Assembly (NCBI RefSeq): GCF_000015285.1
Contig: NC_008709.1
Location: 3,844,001 to 3,908,000 of the forward strand
Length of the DNA: 64,000 bases
Origin: Psychromonas ingrahamii 37
Lineage (GTDB): Bacteria; Pseudomonadota; Gammaproteobacteria; Enterobacterales; Psychromonadaceae
Direction of reading: 5' to 3'
A model generated the notes under the pieces. It had not been told where the DNA came from. It made no database searches and was given only the letters and a program-made list of their open reading frames with translations. The position numbers were made by a program, and so were the translations under genes. This document shows positions 42,214-52,003 of this stretch, one piece after another. Each line of letters begins with the position of its first letter. Positions within the stretch are counted from its first letter, which is position 1.

Positions 42214-43977
42214 TTAAGCACGCTTTCTCCCAATAGTCTGCTCTTGGTTATCTTTCATTATAAAAGGGCCCTGCCGCTGCGCCTTTGGCGCGGTATATTC
42301 CGGAAAAGGTTCAAGCTGGGCCTGTGGCGATTCTAACAACGGAATAGAAGCGATTAATGTCTGAGTATAAGGCTGCTGGGGTTTAAGAAAAATCTGGCGC
42401 ACCGTTCCCTGTTCAACCATTGAGCCGTCTTTCATTACACAAACCCAATCACATAAATTAGCAATCACACTCAGGTCATGGGAGATAAACAAAATAGTCA
42501 GACCTAACTCTGTCCTTAGCTCTTTTAACAAAGCGAGAATTTCAGCCTGAATCGACACATCCAAGGCTGCCACTGATTCATCAGCCACAATAAATTTGGG
42601 CTTACAGACTAGTGCCCGGGCAATGCTGATCCGCTGTCTTTGTCCACCCGAAAAAGCATGGGGAAAACGCCGTAAATGCGCAACTTCAATATGGCAGCGT
42701 TTTGCTACTTCTATTATACGTCGATCGGTTTCTTCTCTGCTGGAGGTTAATTTCATGGCTTCCAAAGGCTCAGCAATAATGTCCCGAATGGTCATGCGCG
42801 GATTTAGCGAACTGTGCGGATCTTGAAATACCATCTGGGCTGTTTTTGATAAACGCTTACGCTTTAAACGTTTGTTGGCACCAAAATGAACCTTCTTTTT
42901 GGTGTTATGATATTTAACACTTCCCTCACTGATAGGTGCAGCTCCTAACAGGGCTTTACCTAAAGACGTTTTACCTGAGCCGCTTTCACCCACCAAACCG
43001 ATAATTTGCCCTTCGGGGAGATCCAACGAGATATTTTTGACCGCCTTAAACATTTCCTGTTTATGGCTGCTTCCACCTAATGGGTAACTGATTGATAAGT
43101 TATTAATACTCAGCAGCGGCTGTGGTTTTTCCTTTGGCGCTTCAGGCAGGTTATCGAGGTTAGGTAAAGCCGCCAGCAGGCGCTGGGTATAATGATGCTG
43201 TGGCTGGAACAATACTTGGTCTGCATTACCCGCCTCAACAATGTTGCCTTGACGCATTACTGTCACGTTATCGGCAATCTTTGAAATAACGCCCAGATCA
43301 TGGGTAATAAACAGCATAGCCATTCCCATTTCCTCGCGTAACTCGCGCATCAAGTCCAGCACTTGTGCCTGAATTGTTACATCTAAGGCGGTAGTCGGCT
43401 CATCAGCAATCAGTAATTTAGGCTTGGTCGATAATGCCATCGCAATCATGGCGCGTTGACGCATACCGCCGGATAATTCAAATACGTACTGGTCAAACCG
43501 CCTAGCTGGGTCAACGATACCAACACGTTCAAATAATTCTATGCCCACCCGGCGCGCCTTATCACGGCTATAACCCAAGTGAATCTGCATGGTTTCGACT
43601 ATCTGGTCACTAATACGAATCGCCGGTGCAAAACTTGCCATGGGCTCCTGAAAAATCATGGAAACCAAACCGCCGCGCACTTTACGTAAATCCCGACCAC
43701 GGAGTTTCAGAATATCGATATCCTGACTGTCGTGCCGAATTCGCAGTTCGCTCTGAGGCGCAATAATGGCGTTACCCGGCAATAATTGCATAATACTTTT
43801 GGCGGTAATTGACTTACCAGAACCACTCTCGCCAACCAACCCCATTACCTCACCGGGACGAATATTAAGATCAATACCGTCAACCGCGCGCATTAAACCC
43901 TCATCGGTATTGAAATCGATACCAAGATTGCGAATTTCAAGTAAGTTACTGTTCATGCTTTTATTATTCATTATCAT
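42214..43977 (-). CDS. ABC transporter, fused dual ATPase (peptide/opine/nickel type)
   Basis: 587 residues with two complete ABC domains in one chain, like YejF. Domain 1 has Walker A GLVGESGSGKS (about 47-54), signature ELSGGMRQR and Walker B LLIADEPTTAL. Domain 2 (from about 295) has GLVGESGSGKT (about 330-337), FSGGQRQRISIARAL and FIVADESVAALD. Its Walker B/D-loop reads ADESVAALD rather than ADEPVSALD. The ATG overlaps the stop of the second permease (TAATG). Last gene of the six-gene unit starting at 50136. It energises the importer formed with the products of 43977-48537. Confidence 0.93.
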   Translation of the reverse strand: MIMNNKSMNSNLLEIRNLGIDFNTDEGLMRAVDGIDLNIRPGEVMGLVGESGSGKSITAKSIMQLLPGNAIIAPQSELRIRHDSQDIDILKLRGRDLRKVRGGLVSMIFQEPMASFAPAIRISDQIVETMQIHLGYSRDKARRVGIELFERVGIVDPARRFDQYVFELSGGMRQRAMIAMALSTKPKLLIADEPTTALDVTIQAQVLDLMRELREEMGMAMLFITHDLGVISKIADNVTVMRQGNIVEAGNADQVLFQPQHHYTQRLLAALPNLDNLPEAPKEKPQPLLSINNLSISYPLGGSSHKQEMFKAVKNISLDLPEGQIIGLVGESGSGKTSLGKALLGAAPISEGSVKYHNTKKKVHFGANKRLKRKRLSKTAQMVFQDPHSSLNPRMTIRDIIAEPLEAMKLTSSREETDRRIIEVAKRCHIEVAHLRRFPHAFSGGQRQRISIARALVCKPKFIVADESVAALDVSIQAEILALLKELRTELGLTILFISHDLSVIANLCDWVCVMKDGSMVEQGTVRQIFLKPQQPYTQTLIASIPLLESPQAQLEPFPEYTAPKAQRQGPFIMKDNQEQTIGRKRA

Positions 43978-45224
43978 TATTTTTTCTCCGAATAAGGATC
44001 TGCGGCATCACGCAAGGCGTCCCCCACAAACACAAAAGCCATAATTAACACCACAAAAACCAGTACTGGAAAGAACTGCCAGATCATATTTTGCTGGATG
44101 TCCGGATCCTGTGCTTTTTGCAGTAATACACCCAGACTGTTAACCGGTTCAGTTAAGCCGAGTCCCAGAAAACTAAGGCTGGTTTCGGCCAGAATAACGT
44201 AAGGAAAATTGATTAAGGTATCGACGATAATATAACTGCTAAAACTGGGTATCAGATGACGCCAGATAATCCGCCAGCTGCTTGAGCCGCAGAGCTGTGC
44301 AGCCAATACATAGTCCTGATTACGCTCGGTCAGAATATGGGTGCGCAAACGCCGCCCTAATGTCGCAAAGTCCAGTGCACCGATAACCACAGCAATCGCA
44401 AAGTAACGCTGCACTGCGGTAAGATCCATGCTTGATAATGCAACAGCACAGGCCAAATAAACAGGGATTGAGGGGATAACGCGTACCGCCTCAGTAAAGC
44501 TCATTAATACCGCATCAACACGCCCGCCAAAGTAACCACTGATACCGCCCACCAGCAAGGAAGTAAACAGCTTAACAATCAAAGCCACCACGGCAATACT
44601 CACCGTAATCCATACGGCATGCAGGGTACGGCTAAAGACATCTTTACCGTCCTGATCGGTGCCCATCAGGTGAATTTCTCCCTGCTCAACGCCGAACAAG
44701 TGCCTATCCCAACGAAGATCCAGATTAAGGCCTGCAATACTGAAATCAATCAGACTATATTCCCAGCCTTTAACAAAGAACTGCACATAACGGCGCTGCT
44801 GCTCATCTATGTTATATTTGTTCTGCGCGGAAGAACTCAAAGCACCACTGGAAGTCAGCGCATCCAATGCCGCCAATCCACCACTACCCGCCAGCGCCAT
44901 AAAATCAATCTTAGGTTTATCTTTACTGTAGGTGTAAGTAAAGGGACGTAAGGAAATACCCTGTTCATCCCAGAAGTAAAAAGCTTGCGGTGCACCGCGT
45001 TGATAGTTAGTATCAGCACCACGAATGGTCGGATCTATTGGCGCAAAGAACGGCGCAAAGAAACTCACCATAATGATTGAGGCAAGCACCCAACCCGCAA
45101 CCACGCCGCTGGTTTTACGCATAAAGCGGGCTTTAATTAATGCCAGCTGGCCTGCTGTATAGTAAGATTCATCCTGCGATTTTTTAACTTTTGGCCCGAA
45201 ACGGGCTAATACACTGCTTATCAT
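43977..45224 (-). CDS. ABC transporter permease (OppC/YejE type)
   Basis: A 415-residue inner-membrane permease. A soluble N-terminus and first helix (SGVVAGWVLASIIMVSFFAP) are followed by a long periplasmic insert (about 60-190) and a five-helix core. The core has the BPD motif LCGSSSWRIIWRHLIPSFSS and ends SFLGLGLTEPVNSLGVLLQ. The long periplasmic loop is typical of YejE-like permeases. The stop overlaps the next ATG by one base, and the upstream permease ends 3 bp before this start. Confidence 0.9.
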   Translation of the reverse strand: MISSVLARFGPKVKKSQDESYYTAGQLALIKARFMRKTSGVVAGWVLASIIMVSFFAPFFAPIDPTIRGADTNYQRGAPQAFYFWDEQGISLRPFTYTYSKDKPKIDFMALAGSGGLAALDALTSSGALSSSAQNKYNIDEQQRRYVQFFVKGWEYSLIDFSIAGLNLDLRWDRHLFGVEQGEIHLMGTDQDGKDVFSRTLHAVWITVSIAVVALIVKLFTSLLVGGISGYFGGRVDAVLMSFTEAVRVIPSIPVYLACAVALSSMDLTAVQRYFAIAVVIGALDFATLGRRLRTHILTERNQDYVLAAQLCGSSSWRIIWRHLIPSFSSYIIVDTLINFPYVILAETSLSFLGLGLTEPVNSLGVLLQKAQDPDIQQNMIWQFFPVLVFVVLIMAFVFVGDALRDAADPYSEKK

Positions 45225-45227
45225 AAT

Positions 45228-46409
45228 TTACCCAAGTACACTATTACGGACACGCGGATCGACCGCTGCCAGAACAATATCAGTAATGAAATTCATCGAT
45301 ATAACCACCAGGGCTACCAGAAATAAAATCGCTGCTGCCATCTCCTGATCATTGGTCATGGCCAAGGCTTCAATTAACAGTGCCGCTGAATCGGTCATGC
45401 CAATAACAATTGCGACGATCGGCAGATCATTAAATATCCGCTGAAAATCAAAACCGATACTGTTAAATAACGGGCTAATTGAATGGCGAACGGGATAACC
45501 CACCCATAGGCTCATACCATCAACACCACGCGCACGCGCCGCATCAACATAAAGTTTATTAGATTCATCGACCACCAGCGCCCGCACTGTTTGTAACTGC
45601 AATGCAGTAGCAGCCCAGCCGATTACAAAGATAGGCAACCATATATGACTCAGAAAATCCGTCAGCTTGCCGTACTGAAAACCACTCACAGCAAACCAGG
45701 GTTCAGCACTCCACTGATCGGAAAATAAACCGGTCGGCACAGGTTCACCTGCAAAGACGTAAAGCAAAATAATGCTCAAGGCTAATAAGAAATTCGGTAA
45801 TGCCAGCCCGAGATAACTAATCATGCGCAGTTTAAGATCCAGCACTTTGTTAAAACTCAAACCGATAGAGTTAATCCAGCGCTGTTTTTTGTTATACTTT
45901 GGATTTTTATCCAGCCAGGGTTTATTAATCATATAAGCTGAAAGAATACCGAAGGGTACGGCAATCAAATAGGCAAAAAGTAATCCCGCAATACAGAAAC
46001 CAAAGCTCATCCAGAAGCGATCACCCAGGGCAATATTAACCGACTGACGCTTAGCACAACTAAAACCCAAATCTCCTCGCAGGGTCAGATCAGTGATCCA
46101 GCTGCTCCAGCGAACAATCAATGAACGATCCAGCCCCATCCGTGATCTTTCAGCCGCAATATCTGCCTGAGTAATCATTTCCCCTTGAGAGCTTTTATAA
46201 GCAATATACTTTTCAGCACAATCACCGGGTAAGACTTCCATCAGTGAAAAAACAATACCGCTTACTATTAGCAGGGTCATCAACGCCAACAGGTAACGGT
46301 TAAACACATAAAGAAAATACTTACTGCTGCGGCTACGCCAAAACAGAAAGCCTGCCACACTGAGCAGAACCCATAACAACCAGGTGCTGGTAAAAAAATC
46401 GGCAATCAT
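45228..46409 (-). CDS. ABC transporter permease (OppB/YejB type)
   Basis: A 393-residue permease with one extra N-terminal hydrophobic segment (STWLLWVLLSVAGFLFW). The usual OppB architecture follows: YLLALMTLLIVSGIVFSLME as first core helix, a charged periplasmic loop (about 80-130), and the EAA-type motif DAARARGVDGMSLWVGYPVR. The second half ends LAAVDPRVRNSVLG, the common OppB tail. It is the middle gene of the ABC unit, 88 bp after the binding-protein gene. Confidence 0.9.
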   Translation of the reverse strand: MIADFFTSTWLLWVLLSVAGFLFWRSRSSKYFLYVFNRYLLALMTLLIVSGIVFSLMEVLPGDCAEKYIAYKSSQGEMITQADIAAERSRMGLDRSLIVRWSSWITDLTLRGDLGFSCAKRQSVNIALGDRFWMSFGFCIAGLLFAYLIAVPFGILSAYMINKPWLDKNPKYNKKQRWINSIGLSFNKVLDLKLRMISYLGLALPNFLLALSIILLYVFAGEPVPTGLFSDQWSAEPWFAVSGFQYGKLTDFLSHIWLPIFVIGWAATALQLQTVRALVVDESNKLYVDAARARGVDGMSLWVGYPVRHSISPLFNSIGFDFQRIFNDLPIVAIVIGMTDSAALLIEALAMTNDQEMAAAILFLVALVVISMNFITDIVLAAVDPRVRNSVLG

Positions 46410-46497
46410 AATTGGACTCGGTAAACAAAAATAACTAAAAGAGAGAAGTGTTAGTTCTCTCTTTTCGGTGTTTCAAACTAAGGAGTGATAATCTACA

Positions 46498-48537
46498 TTA
46501 TTTACTCAAAAACCACTGAGTAGGAAGGTAGGGATACATACGATAGAACTCGTATGAAGAGGTCTTAGGAACTTCAAAGTTACCCAGAGCGCGGCTGTAA
46601 TAAACCGGAGAGACCGCTTTTACTGTCCCGATAATGAACAGATCATCAACCACACGTGTGGCAATCTCTAGACCCAGTTTATTAGACTCCGGTGTACCGG
46701 CTTTCAGTGTCACGAAGCGAGCAGCCAATTTCTGCATTTTTGCAACGGTTGCCGGCGGCGCGATACCTTCAGCACCCTCAGTGTTAATATACTGTGACCA
46801 CAGCATACCGGTGCGCAGATCGAAGAAACCACCATAGGGCGGAACCAGTGTTTCGGTATTACTTGCAATATTTGACAGCGGACGACCCATCACCCAGCTA
46901 AGCACGCTCAGGTCGTTAGCCGTCTGCGAGTTACGGTACTCATCTGAAGTCACTTCTTTAATGGTGGTTTTTATACCCGCATTGGTCCAATTATTAGCGA
47001 CGATTTCAGCCAGTTCAGTCGGGGTTCCCTGAGTAGAGTATTGAATGTCTAACTCAAACTTTTTGCCCGAAGGTAAATCCCGTAAACCGTCATTGTCTTG
47101 ATCTACAACACCTGCTTTATCAAGCAATTTAGCGGCCATTTTTGGATCAAACTGAGTCCAGCTCTGCTGCAGTTTCTTCGTTATAAAGGGCGTAGTATCA
47201 GCATCAAAACCCGTGTACTGCATGGGTGTACCCAATCCGAAGTAAGCACTCTCGTTGATCTGTTTACGGTTCATGGCGACTGACATAGCGCGGCGGAAGT
47301 TGATATCGTTAAATACCGCACGCTTCTCTTCGTCTTTGTCAGTCAGATTGAAGGCAAAAGTTGTTTGCGCTATGGTTGGACGCAACGCTATCTCATATTG
47401 TCCCAGCTCTTTATTTTCCAGTAGGACAGGCGTCTGAGGCAGGTTAACCGCCTGCGCTTTATAGTCCACTTCACCGGCAATTAACTTAGCGGTTTGAATA
47501 TCTTCATCACCAATAAAAACTTCTTTGATTTCGTTAATATAAGGCAGTTGATTACCCGCAGTATCTACCTGAAAGAAGTATGGATTAGCGACCAGACGGC
47601 GACCTTCAAGAGACTCATCGATCACTACATGAGATTCAAGCGTCGGCATAATGGCTGTTAAACCCGCATTAACCAATCGATCCGAAGCCGCTTTATCTTT
47701 TAGTAAAGGAGTGGGAATATCTTTCCAGTCAGACTGGCCATAGTAAAAATTAATCAGCTCATAGCCATTCTCAAAACCCAATTCTTGGGCTTTTTTATCG
47801 GCGTCTTTATTAAAATCAGGGTGAAACTGAGCCAGCAGGTGCTTAGGTTGAAACGGCTGGGCATAATCTTGAGCAAAGTTATCCAGAAAGCCCGGTGAAG
47901 GTGCGTTCATGGTGAACTGCACTGTGGTTTTATTCAGCACATCAACTTTGACCGCTTTACCGCCAGACAAAAAGCGCTCTTTTGGTTTTTCAATAATATT
48001 GCTGTCCATCAGCATATTGTTGTACCAGAAAGCAATATCTTCAGCAGTGAAGGGACTACCGTCTGACCACTTATGGCCTTTACGAAGATTAACCTTAAGG
48101 ACAGTAAAATCGCTGTTCCATTCCCAAGATTTAGCTACGTTGGGCACGACTGTGGATAAGTCATCACTAAAACGGACCAGATTCACATGACGTACCGACA
48201 ACAGATCAGAAGTGCCTGCTTCAGTCGCTTTTGAAATTCCTTTTAACACACCGCCATACTGACCAATAGTCTGATAGGGAGCAATCACCAAGGGCTCTTG
48301 TGGTAAACGTTGTACTAATGAAGGTAGTGCTGGATTACCCGCAATACGGCTATTAAGTGCGGTTATATCCGGGTTTGCATTAAACTTCATTTGGCAGCCA
48401 TGCAGACTTTCAAATTCAGTTTTTTCAAATAGATGCGGATAAGTACCACCCGCATCAGCACCAGCGATAGACGGGCACGCGGCCGCTGCATTACCTGATA
48501 TCAGTGCTAGCGCACCAGCAATCAGAAATTTAGACAT
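46498..48537 (-). CDS. ABC transporter substrate-binding protein, family 5
   Basis: A 679-residue periplasmic binding protein, large even for family 5. The signal peptide is MSKFLIAGALALISGNAAAA. The SBP_5 core contains VPNVAKSWEWNSDFTVLKVN, then LRKGHKWSDGSPFTAEDIAF, and later NDINFRRAMSVAMNRKQINE. Family 5 proteins bind peptides, opines, nickel or sugar oligomers. The start overlaps the stop of the HAD gene by 8 bp, a strong sign that phosphatase and uptake genes serve one pathway. The true ligand is unknown. Confidence 0.9.
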   Translation of the reverse strand: MSKFLIAGALALISGNAAAACPSIAGADAGGTYPHLFEKTEFESLHGCQMKFNANPDITALNSRIAGNPALPSLVQRLPQEPLVIAPYQTIGQYGGVLKGISKATEAGTSDLLSVRHVNLVRFSDDLSTVVPNVAKSWEWNSDFTVLKVNLRKGHKWSDGSPFTAEDIAFWYNNMLMDSNIIEKPKERFLSGGKAVKVDVLNKTTVQFTMNAPSPGFLDNFAQDYAQPFQPKHLLAQFHPDFNKDADKKAQELGFENGYELINFYYGQSDWKDIPTPLLKDKAASDRLVNAGLTAIMPTLESHVVIDESLEGRRLVANPYFFQVDTAGNQLPYINEIKEVFIGDEDIQTAKLIAGEVDYKAQAVNLPQTPVLLENKELGQYEIALRPTIAQTTFAFNLTDKDEEKRAVFNDINFRRAMSVAMNRKQINESAYFGLGTPMQYTGFDADTTPFITKKLQQSWTQFDPKMAAKLLDKAGVVDQDNDGLRDLPSGKKFELDIQYSTQGTPTELAEIVANNWTNAGIKTTIKEVTSDEYRNSQTANDLSVLSWVMGRPLSNIASNTETLVPPYGGFFDLRTGMLWSQYINTEGAEGIAPPATVAKMQKLAARFVTLKAGTPESNKLGLEIATRVVDDLFIIGTVKAVSPVYYSRALGNFEVPKTSSYEFYRMYPYLPTQWFLSK

Positions 48538-49288
48538 GAGTTATTTCCTTAGGGGTAAAATGTCGAACAGATTGTTCGTTAAATAATTTATTAGGTTGAG
48601 GTGCAGAGATGCTGGTTTGTGCAATTAACGGATTAAAAGCAGACCAGTTCAGAACAGGCCAATGTCGCTGCGCTGCAATCTGTGTCAGTTGCGTATCAGG
48701 ATTGGTTGCAATGGGGTAATCAACCAAGGCTAGCAGGGGAAGATCATTAATAGAGTCACTGTAAAACTGGGCATCGATCAGGTTTTCATTTTGCTCGATT
48801 AACCAATTATGCAAGCGGGTAACCTTGCCTTGTCTAAAGGTTGGTACGCCTTCTATTTTACCTGTGTAATATCCCTCTTTACTGGAGAGACGAATAGCTA
48901 AAACATCGGCTACGCCTAAGTATCGTGCAACCGCACTGACAATGAATTCAGCTGTGGCTGAAATAATCAGTAAGCGCTTTCCCTGTGCGGCTTGACTCTT
49001 CAAAACCTGCTGGGCTTCGGCATAAATTCGCGGAGCAATATACTGCTCAACAAAACGTGGCATTATTCCGTCAATAGCTGTGATGCTTAAATGGCTCAGT
49101 GGCTCAATAAAAAATTCAATATAATCATCGAGCACCAATTTTTCAGCGTTGTATAAACCCATCATGCGCTTGTCACGTTCAACAAACTCAGGGCCAACCA
49201 GACCTTCAGCCTGCATAAACTGGCAAAAAAGAGAGCAACTGTCACCGCAAACTAAGGTTTCATCCAGATCAAAAATAGCCAACGCCAT
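48530..49288 (-). CDS. HAD-IB family phosphatase
   Basis: A 252-residue HAD-superfamily hydrolase, subfamily IB. Motif I is AIFDLDETL (nucleophile Asp7, acid Asp9), motif II is LLIISAT, and motif III/IV is the distal Lys region GKVTRLHN with FYSDSINDLPLL. The cap is of the serine-phosphatase type. Such enzymes dephosphorylate small phosphomonoesters (phosphoserine, phosphocholine and similar). It is coupled on both sides: TAATG with the alkaline-phosphatase-type gene and an 8-bp overlap with the binding protein. A 30-residue tail beyond the HAD fold (from about 222) is polar. Confidence 0.88.
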   Translation of the reverse strand: MALAIFDLDETLVCGDSCSLFCQFMQAEGLVGPEFVERDKRMMGLYNAEKLVLDDYIEFFIEPLSHLSITAIDGIMPRFVEQYIAPRIYAEAQQVLKSQAAQGKRLLIISATAEFIVSAVARYLGVADVLAIRLSSKEGYYTGKIEGVPTFRQGKVTRLHNWLIEQNENLIDAQFYSDSINDLPLLALVDYPIATNPDTQLTQIAAQRHWPVLNWSAFNPLIAQTSISAPQPNKLFNEQSVRHFTPKEITHV

Positions 49289-50136
49289 TAGGCAGCACCC
49301 TGATAAGTGAGATTTTCATCTGGCGCTTGACATAACAGACCTTCCGTTACGGGTTTTGCGTGATCTTGTATTCCCAGCAGATCACACACCACGCCGCAGA
49401 GGTCAGTTTGCAGAGGCAGGCATTCAGCTTGATGGGAAAAACGATCGCCAATCACGAACAAAGGAATGTCGCGTTCTTCCGATAAGGTGCCACCATGGCT
49501 TTTATCACTGTTCATGCCATGATCCGCAGTAATCAGAATCTGATATCCGGCTGCTATCCATTCAGGCAGATGATAAGACAACGACAGATCCGAGTGACGG
49601 GCGGTATTACGATAATGCGCACTATCAAGCCCGGCACGGTGACCCGCATCATCAATATTCATAGGATGCACTAACAGGAAATCCGGATCGTATTTACGGC
49701 GTAACCATTCAGCATCGAGGTATAAATGGCAATCGGGATAATGGTTTTCATTATAAAAACAGCCGTATTGGATTAATTGCTCAGGTGCTTCGGTAAAACG
49801 ATCCCTGACAGCATCAAAGGGCGCTATATTGTACAGTTCACTAAACCAGTGATAAGCCGCTGCAGCCGTGGTTAAATTATTTTTCCGAGCCAAACTAAAG
49901 ATACTGCTTTGGGTAGAGTTACGTACCACATTGTTATGAACAATACCGCTTTCAGCAGGCCTTGTAGCAGTAAGGATAGTTTCATACAGCGGGCGGGACA
50001 TTGATGGAAGCTCACACTGTAATTTATACAGTGTCGCTGTCCCTTGTTCTTTTAAGGCATGCAAAAAGCCCATACATTGCTCAGCCGTGCTATATGCAAG
50101 GCCATCTAGAACGACCAGTATTACTTTATTCGACAT
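49288..50136 (-). CDS. alkaline phosphatase superfamily (nucleotide pyrophosphatase/phosphodiesterase-like) enzyme
   Basis: A 282-residue metal-dependent phosphoesterase without a signal peptide, so probably cytoplasmic. Metal-ligand motifs are visible: VILVVLDGLAY near the N-terminus, the nucleophile region PSMSRPLYETILT, MNIDDAGHRAGLDS, ITADHGMNSDKSHGG with the later His of HGGT. These match the NPP/phosphopentomutase-like core. It is the first gene of the six-gene unit. The promoter lies in 50137-50569. Its coupling to a HAD phosphatase and an importer suggests hydrolysis of an imported phosphodiester. The specific substrate is unknown. Confidence 0.85.
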   Translation of the reverse strand: MSNKVILVVLDGLAYSTAEQCMGFLHALKEQGTATLYKLQCELPSMSRPLYETILTATRPAESGIVHNNVVRNSTQSSIFSLARKNNLTTAAAAYHWFSELYNIAPFDAVRDRFTEAPEQLIQYGCFYNENHYPDCHLYLDAEWLRRKYDPDFLLVHPMNIDDAGHRAGLDSAHYRNTARHSDLSLSYHLPEWIAAGYQILITADHGMNSDKSHGGTLSEERDIPLFVIGDRFSHQAECLPLQTDLCGVVCDLLGIQDHAKPVTEGLLCQAPDENLTYQGAA

Positions 50137-50477
50137 ATTTCCCTGCCAGTTTTTTACCGGTACTGTTATACCGATAAAGTGTGATTCAAATTATTGGCAG
50201 AAGGATAACGAAGGATTATGAATATAAAGTGACAGCTAGAAGACATTTTTATGACAGCCTTTATTAAGTATTTCAGATATAGGTAATAAACCGCTAGTCC
50301 AAGAAAAATGAGTTTCACATCCCATGATTTTATTTTTGTCCGAGTGCTAATCAATTATCATTTCACCCTGTAAATGCCGTTCACATCTTTTGTAACCTGT
50401 TTAAAAGCATCTTTTTATCCCGTTAGATAGTAGTTCTGGAATTTTTAGGGCTAAAAGTACAGTAATAGCTCAGCCTC

Positions 50478-50491
50478 TTGATCTGTATCAA
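50478..50491. promoter_or_regulatory. FNR/Anr-type box
   Basis: TTGATCTGTATCAA matches the FNR consensus TTGAT-N4-ATCAA at every fixed position. It lies 143 bp before the heme-protein ATG and 341 bp from the divergent phosphoesterase start. A second small palindrome TTGACAATGTCAA is at 50519-50531. The spacing to a -10 box was not settled. The rest of 50137-50569 shows nothing else distinctive. Confidence 0.6.
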
Positions 50492-50620
50492 TATATTGTT
50501 GATAAGATTTCTTTGAAATTGACAATGTCAAGTTGAAGACCTAGCGTAGTTTAGATCGCATTCGCTGATATGCCGAAAAGGATAATGGCGTTACTCATTC
50601 CCACTCTTCAGGAATCGTCT

Positions 50621-52003
50621 ATGACTACTCAAAGCAAGGTTTCCACAGTATTGCTGGTACTCGGATTACCCGTAGCACTCGGGCTGGCACTGGCTACTCA
50701 AGGCACCGGGATTATCAAAAATGATCTCGAGCGCAATATTTATATCCCCACTGAACTGACTATGCCACTGCAGATTAAGTCCGCCTATAACGGCGAGCAG
50801 ATCTTTTTCCGCTACCGCTGGCCAGCCGCTGCACCGCATATTTTGCATGATGTGCTGCGCTACGAAGATGGAAAATGGCTGACTGAAGGACACGGTGTGC
50901 CAGGACCCGCTGCCAACGGTTTGCATGAAGATCGGGTCGCTATGATGGTCGATGACGGCAGCGTGGCGGAATTCAGTCGTTATGGCGGTTATGTTGCCAT
51001 TGGCGCCGGTATTGCCGGCTTCACACATGAAAACCCCAAAGGAGTCAGCAAGCACCTGCCTGAAACCCAGCAGGACGAGGTGGCGCTTGAAGATGTGACT
51101 CAGCATCAACTGCGCAAGGCGGGTTATTTTCTGGACTTGTGGCATTGGCGAGCTGGACGCTCCAACCCGATCGCCATGGCCGATGACCAGAATGTTGGCA
51201 AATCGCGTTCTGGAGATGAAGGCAAAGGCTCCTACACGAAAAATTGGAATGGTGATACCAATCAACCTCTGCAGATGTTCAATGTCCAGACTACTGGACA
51301 GCGAGCGCTTGCGTGGGACGATGTGCGCCAGGGCAAAATCACTCAGGAAGACAGTTACTATCTTAGTGCGCAAACCGCCGTACCTTTCGATCCGCAAGCT
51401 GATTGGAAAAATGGTGATACTCTGCCACGGCGGATCCTGCGTCAACCCGTCGGAGATCGTGGAGACATTGCGGTGGTTGCCAAGGAGACCCGTTGGGAGG
51501 ATGGATTCTGGAACGTGACCTTAGTACGTGACATGGACACCGGTAATCCACTGAACGATAAAATTTTCCGCGAAAAGGGTCGTTATGATCTGGCTGTTTC
51601 AGTACATCGTAATGCGACTGGCGGTCGTTGGCACTATGTTTCCATGCCCTACACTGTTGGGCTTGGCCGCGACGCTGACTTCCCTGCTATGGCATTCCAG
51701 GGCGATAGCCCAGACTGGTCTCAGGAATGGTTCGATATGACCCTGTTTTATCCTGGCCAAGTTAACTGGCCACTATTGACCAGCAAGGCACATCCCGGCG
51801 CTGAAGATATCGCCGCCGGTAAGCCGGTCCGCCCTCGCCACAGCGAAAAGGTCCTGGCAATACACGGTGTGGAAATGGAATTCAATGATAAAATTATCCA
51901 CCAATGGCAATTGACCCTGCTAGCCGGGCTGTTCGCCATGCTAGGTATTACGCTGGCGCTTCTACCCGCCTTCCGAAACACTAAAAAAGGAGCACGCTCA
52001 TGA
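50621..52003 (+). CDS. ethylbenzene-dehydrogenase-related heme-b protein
   Basis: A 460-residue protein. An N-terminal signal/anchor (VSTVLLVLGLPVALGLALAT) precedes a domain of the ethylbenzene dehydrogenase gamma-subunit type (heme b held by Met and Lys in characterised members). Visible blocks are FFRYRWPAAAPHILHDVLRY, the AGYFLDLWHWRAGRSNPIAMADDQN block, GDIAVVAKETRWEDGFWNV and GRYDLAVSVHRNATGGRWHY. A C-terminal transmembrane helix (LTLLAGLFAMLGITLALLPA) follows. The ATG at 50621 has CAGGAA 7 nt upstream and places the signal sequence at the N-terminus; ATGs at 50570 and 50585 are possible. The DNA is clearly richer in G+C than its surroundings. It overlaps the next gene by ATGA. It probably carries electrons at the periplasmic membrane face. 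Confidence 0.82.
   Translation: MTTQSKVSTVLLVLGLPVALGLALATQGTGIIKNDLERNIYIPTELTMPLQIKSAYNGEQIFFRYRWPAAAPHILHDVLRYEDGKWLTEGHGVPGPAANGLHEDRVAMMVDDGSVAEFSRYGGYVAIGAGIAGFTHENPKGVSKHLPETQQDEVALEDVTQHQLRKAGYFLDLWHWRAGRSNPIAMADDQNVGKSRSGDEGKGSYTKNWNGDTNQPLQMFNVQTTGQRALAWDDVRQGKITQEDSYYLSAQTAVPFDPQADWKNGDTLPRRILRQPVGDRGDIAVVAKETRWEDGFWNVTLVRDMDTGNPLNDKIFREKGRYDLAVSVHRNATGGRWHYVSMPYTVGLGRDADFPAMAFQGDSPDWSQEWFDMTLFYPGQVNWPLLTSKAHPGAEDIAAGKPVRPRHSEKVLAIHGVEMEFNDKIIHQWQLTLLAGLFAMLGITLALLPAFRNTKKGARS

Noticed and set aside
50666-51445. Long (259-codon) minus-strand frame opposite the heme-protein gene
   Set aside because: The plus strand encodes a recognisable ethylbenzene-dehydrogenase-type domain. GC-rich genes commonly have long antisense frames.
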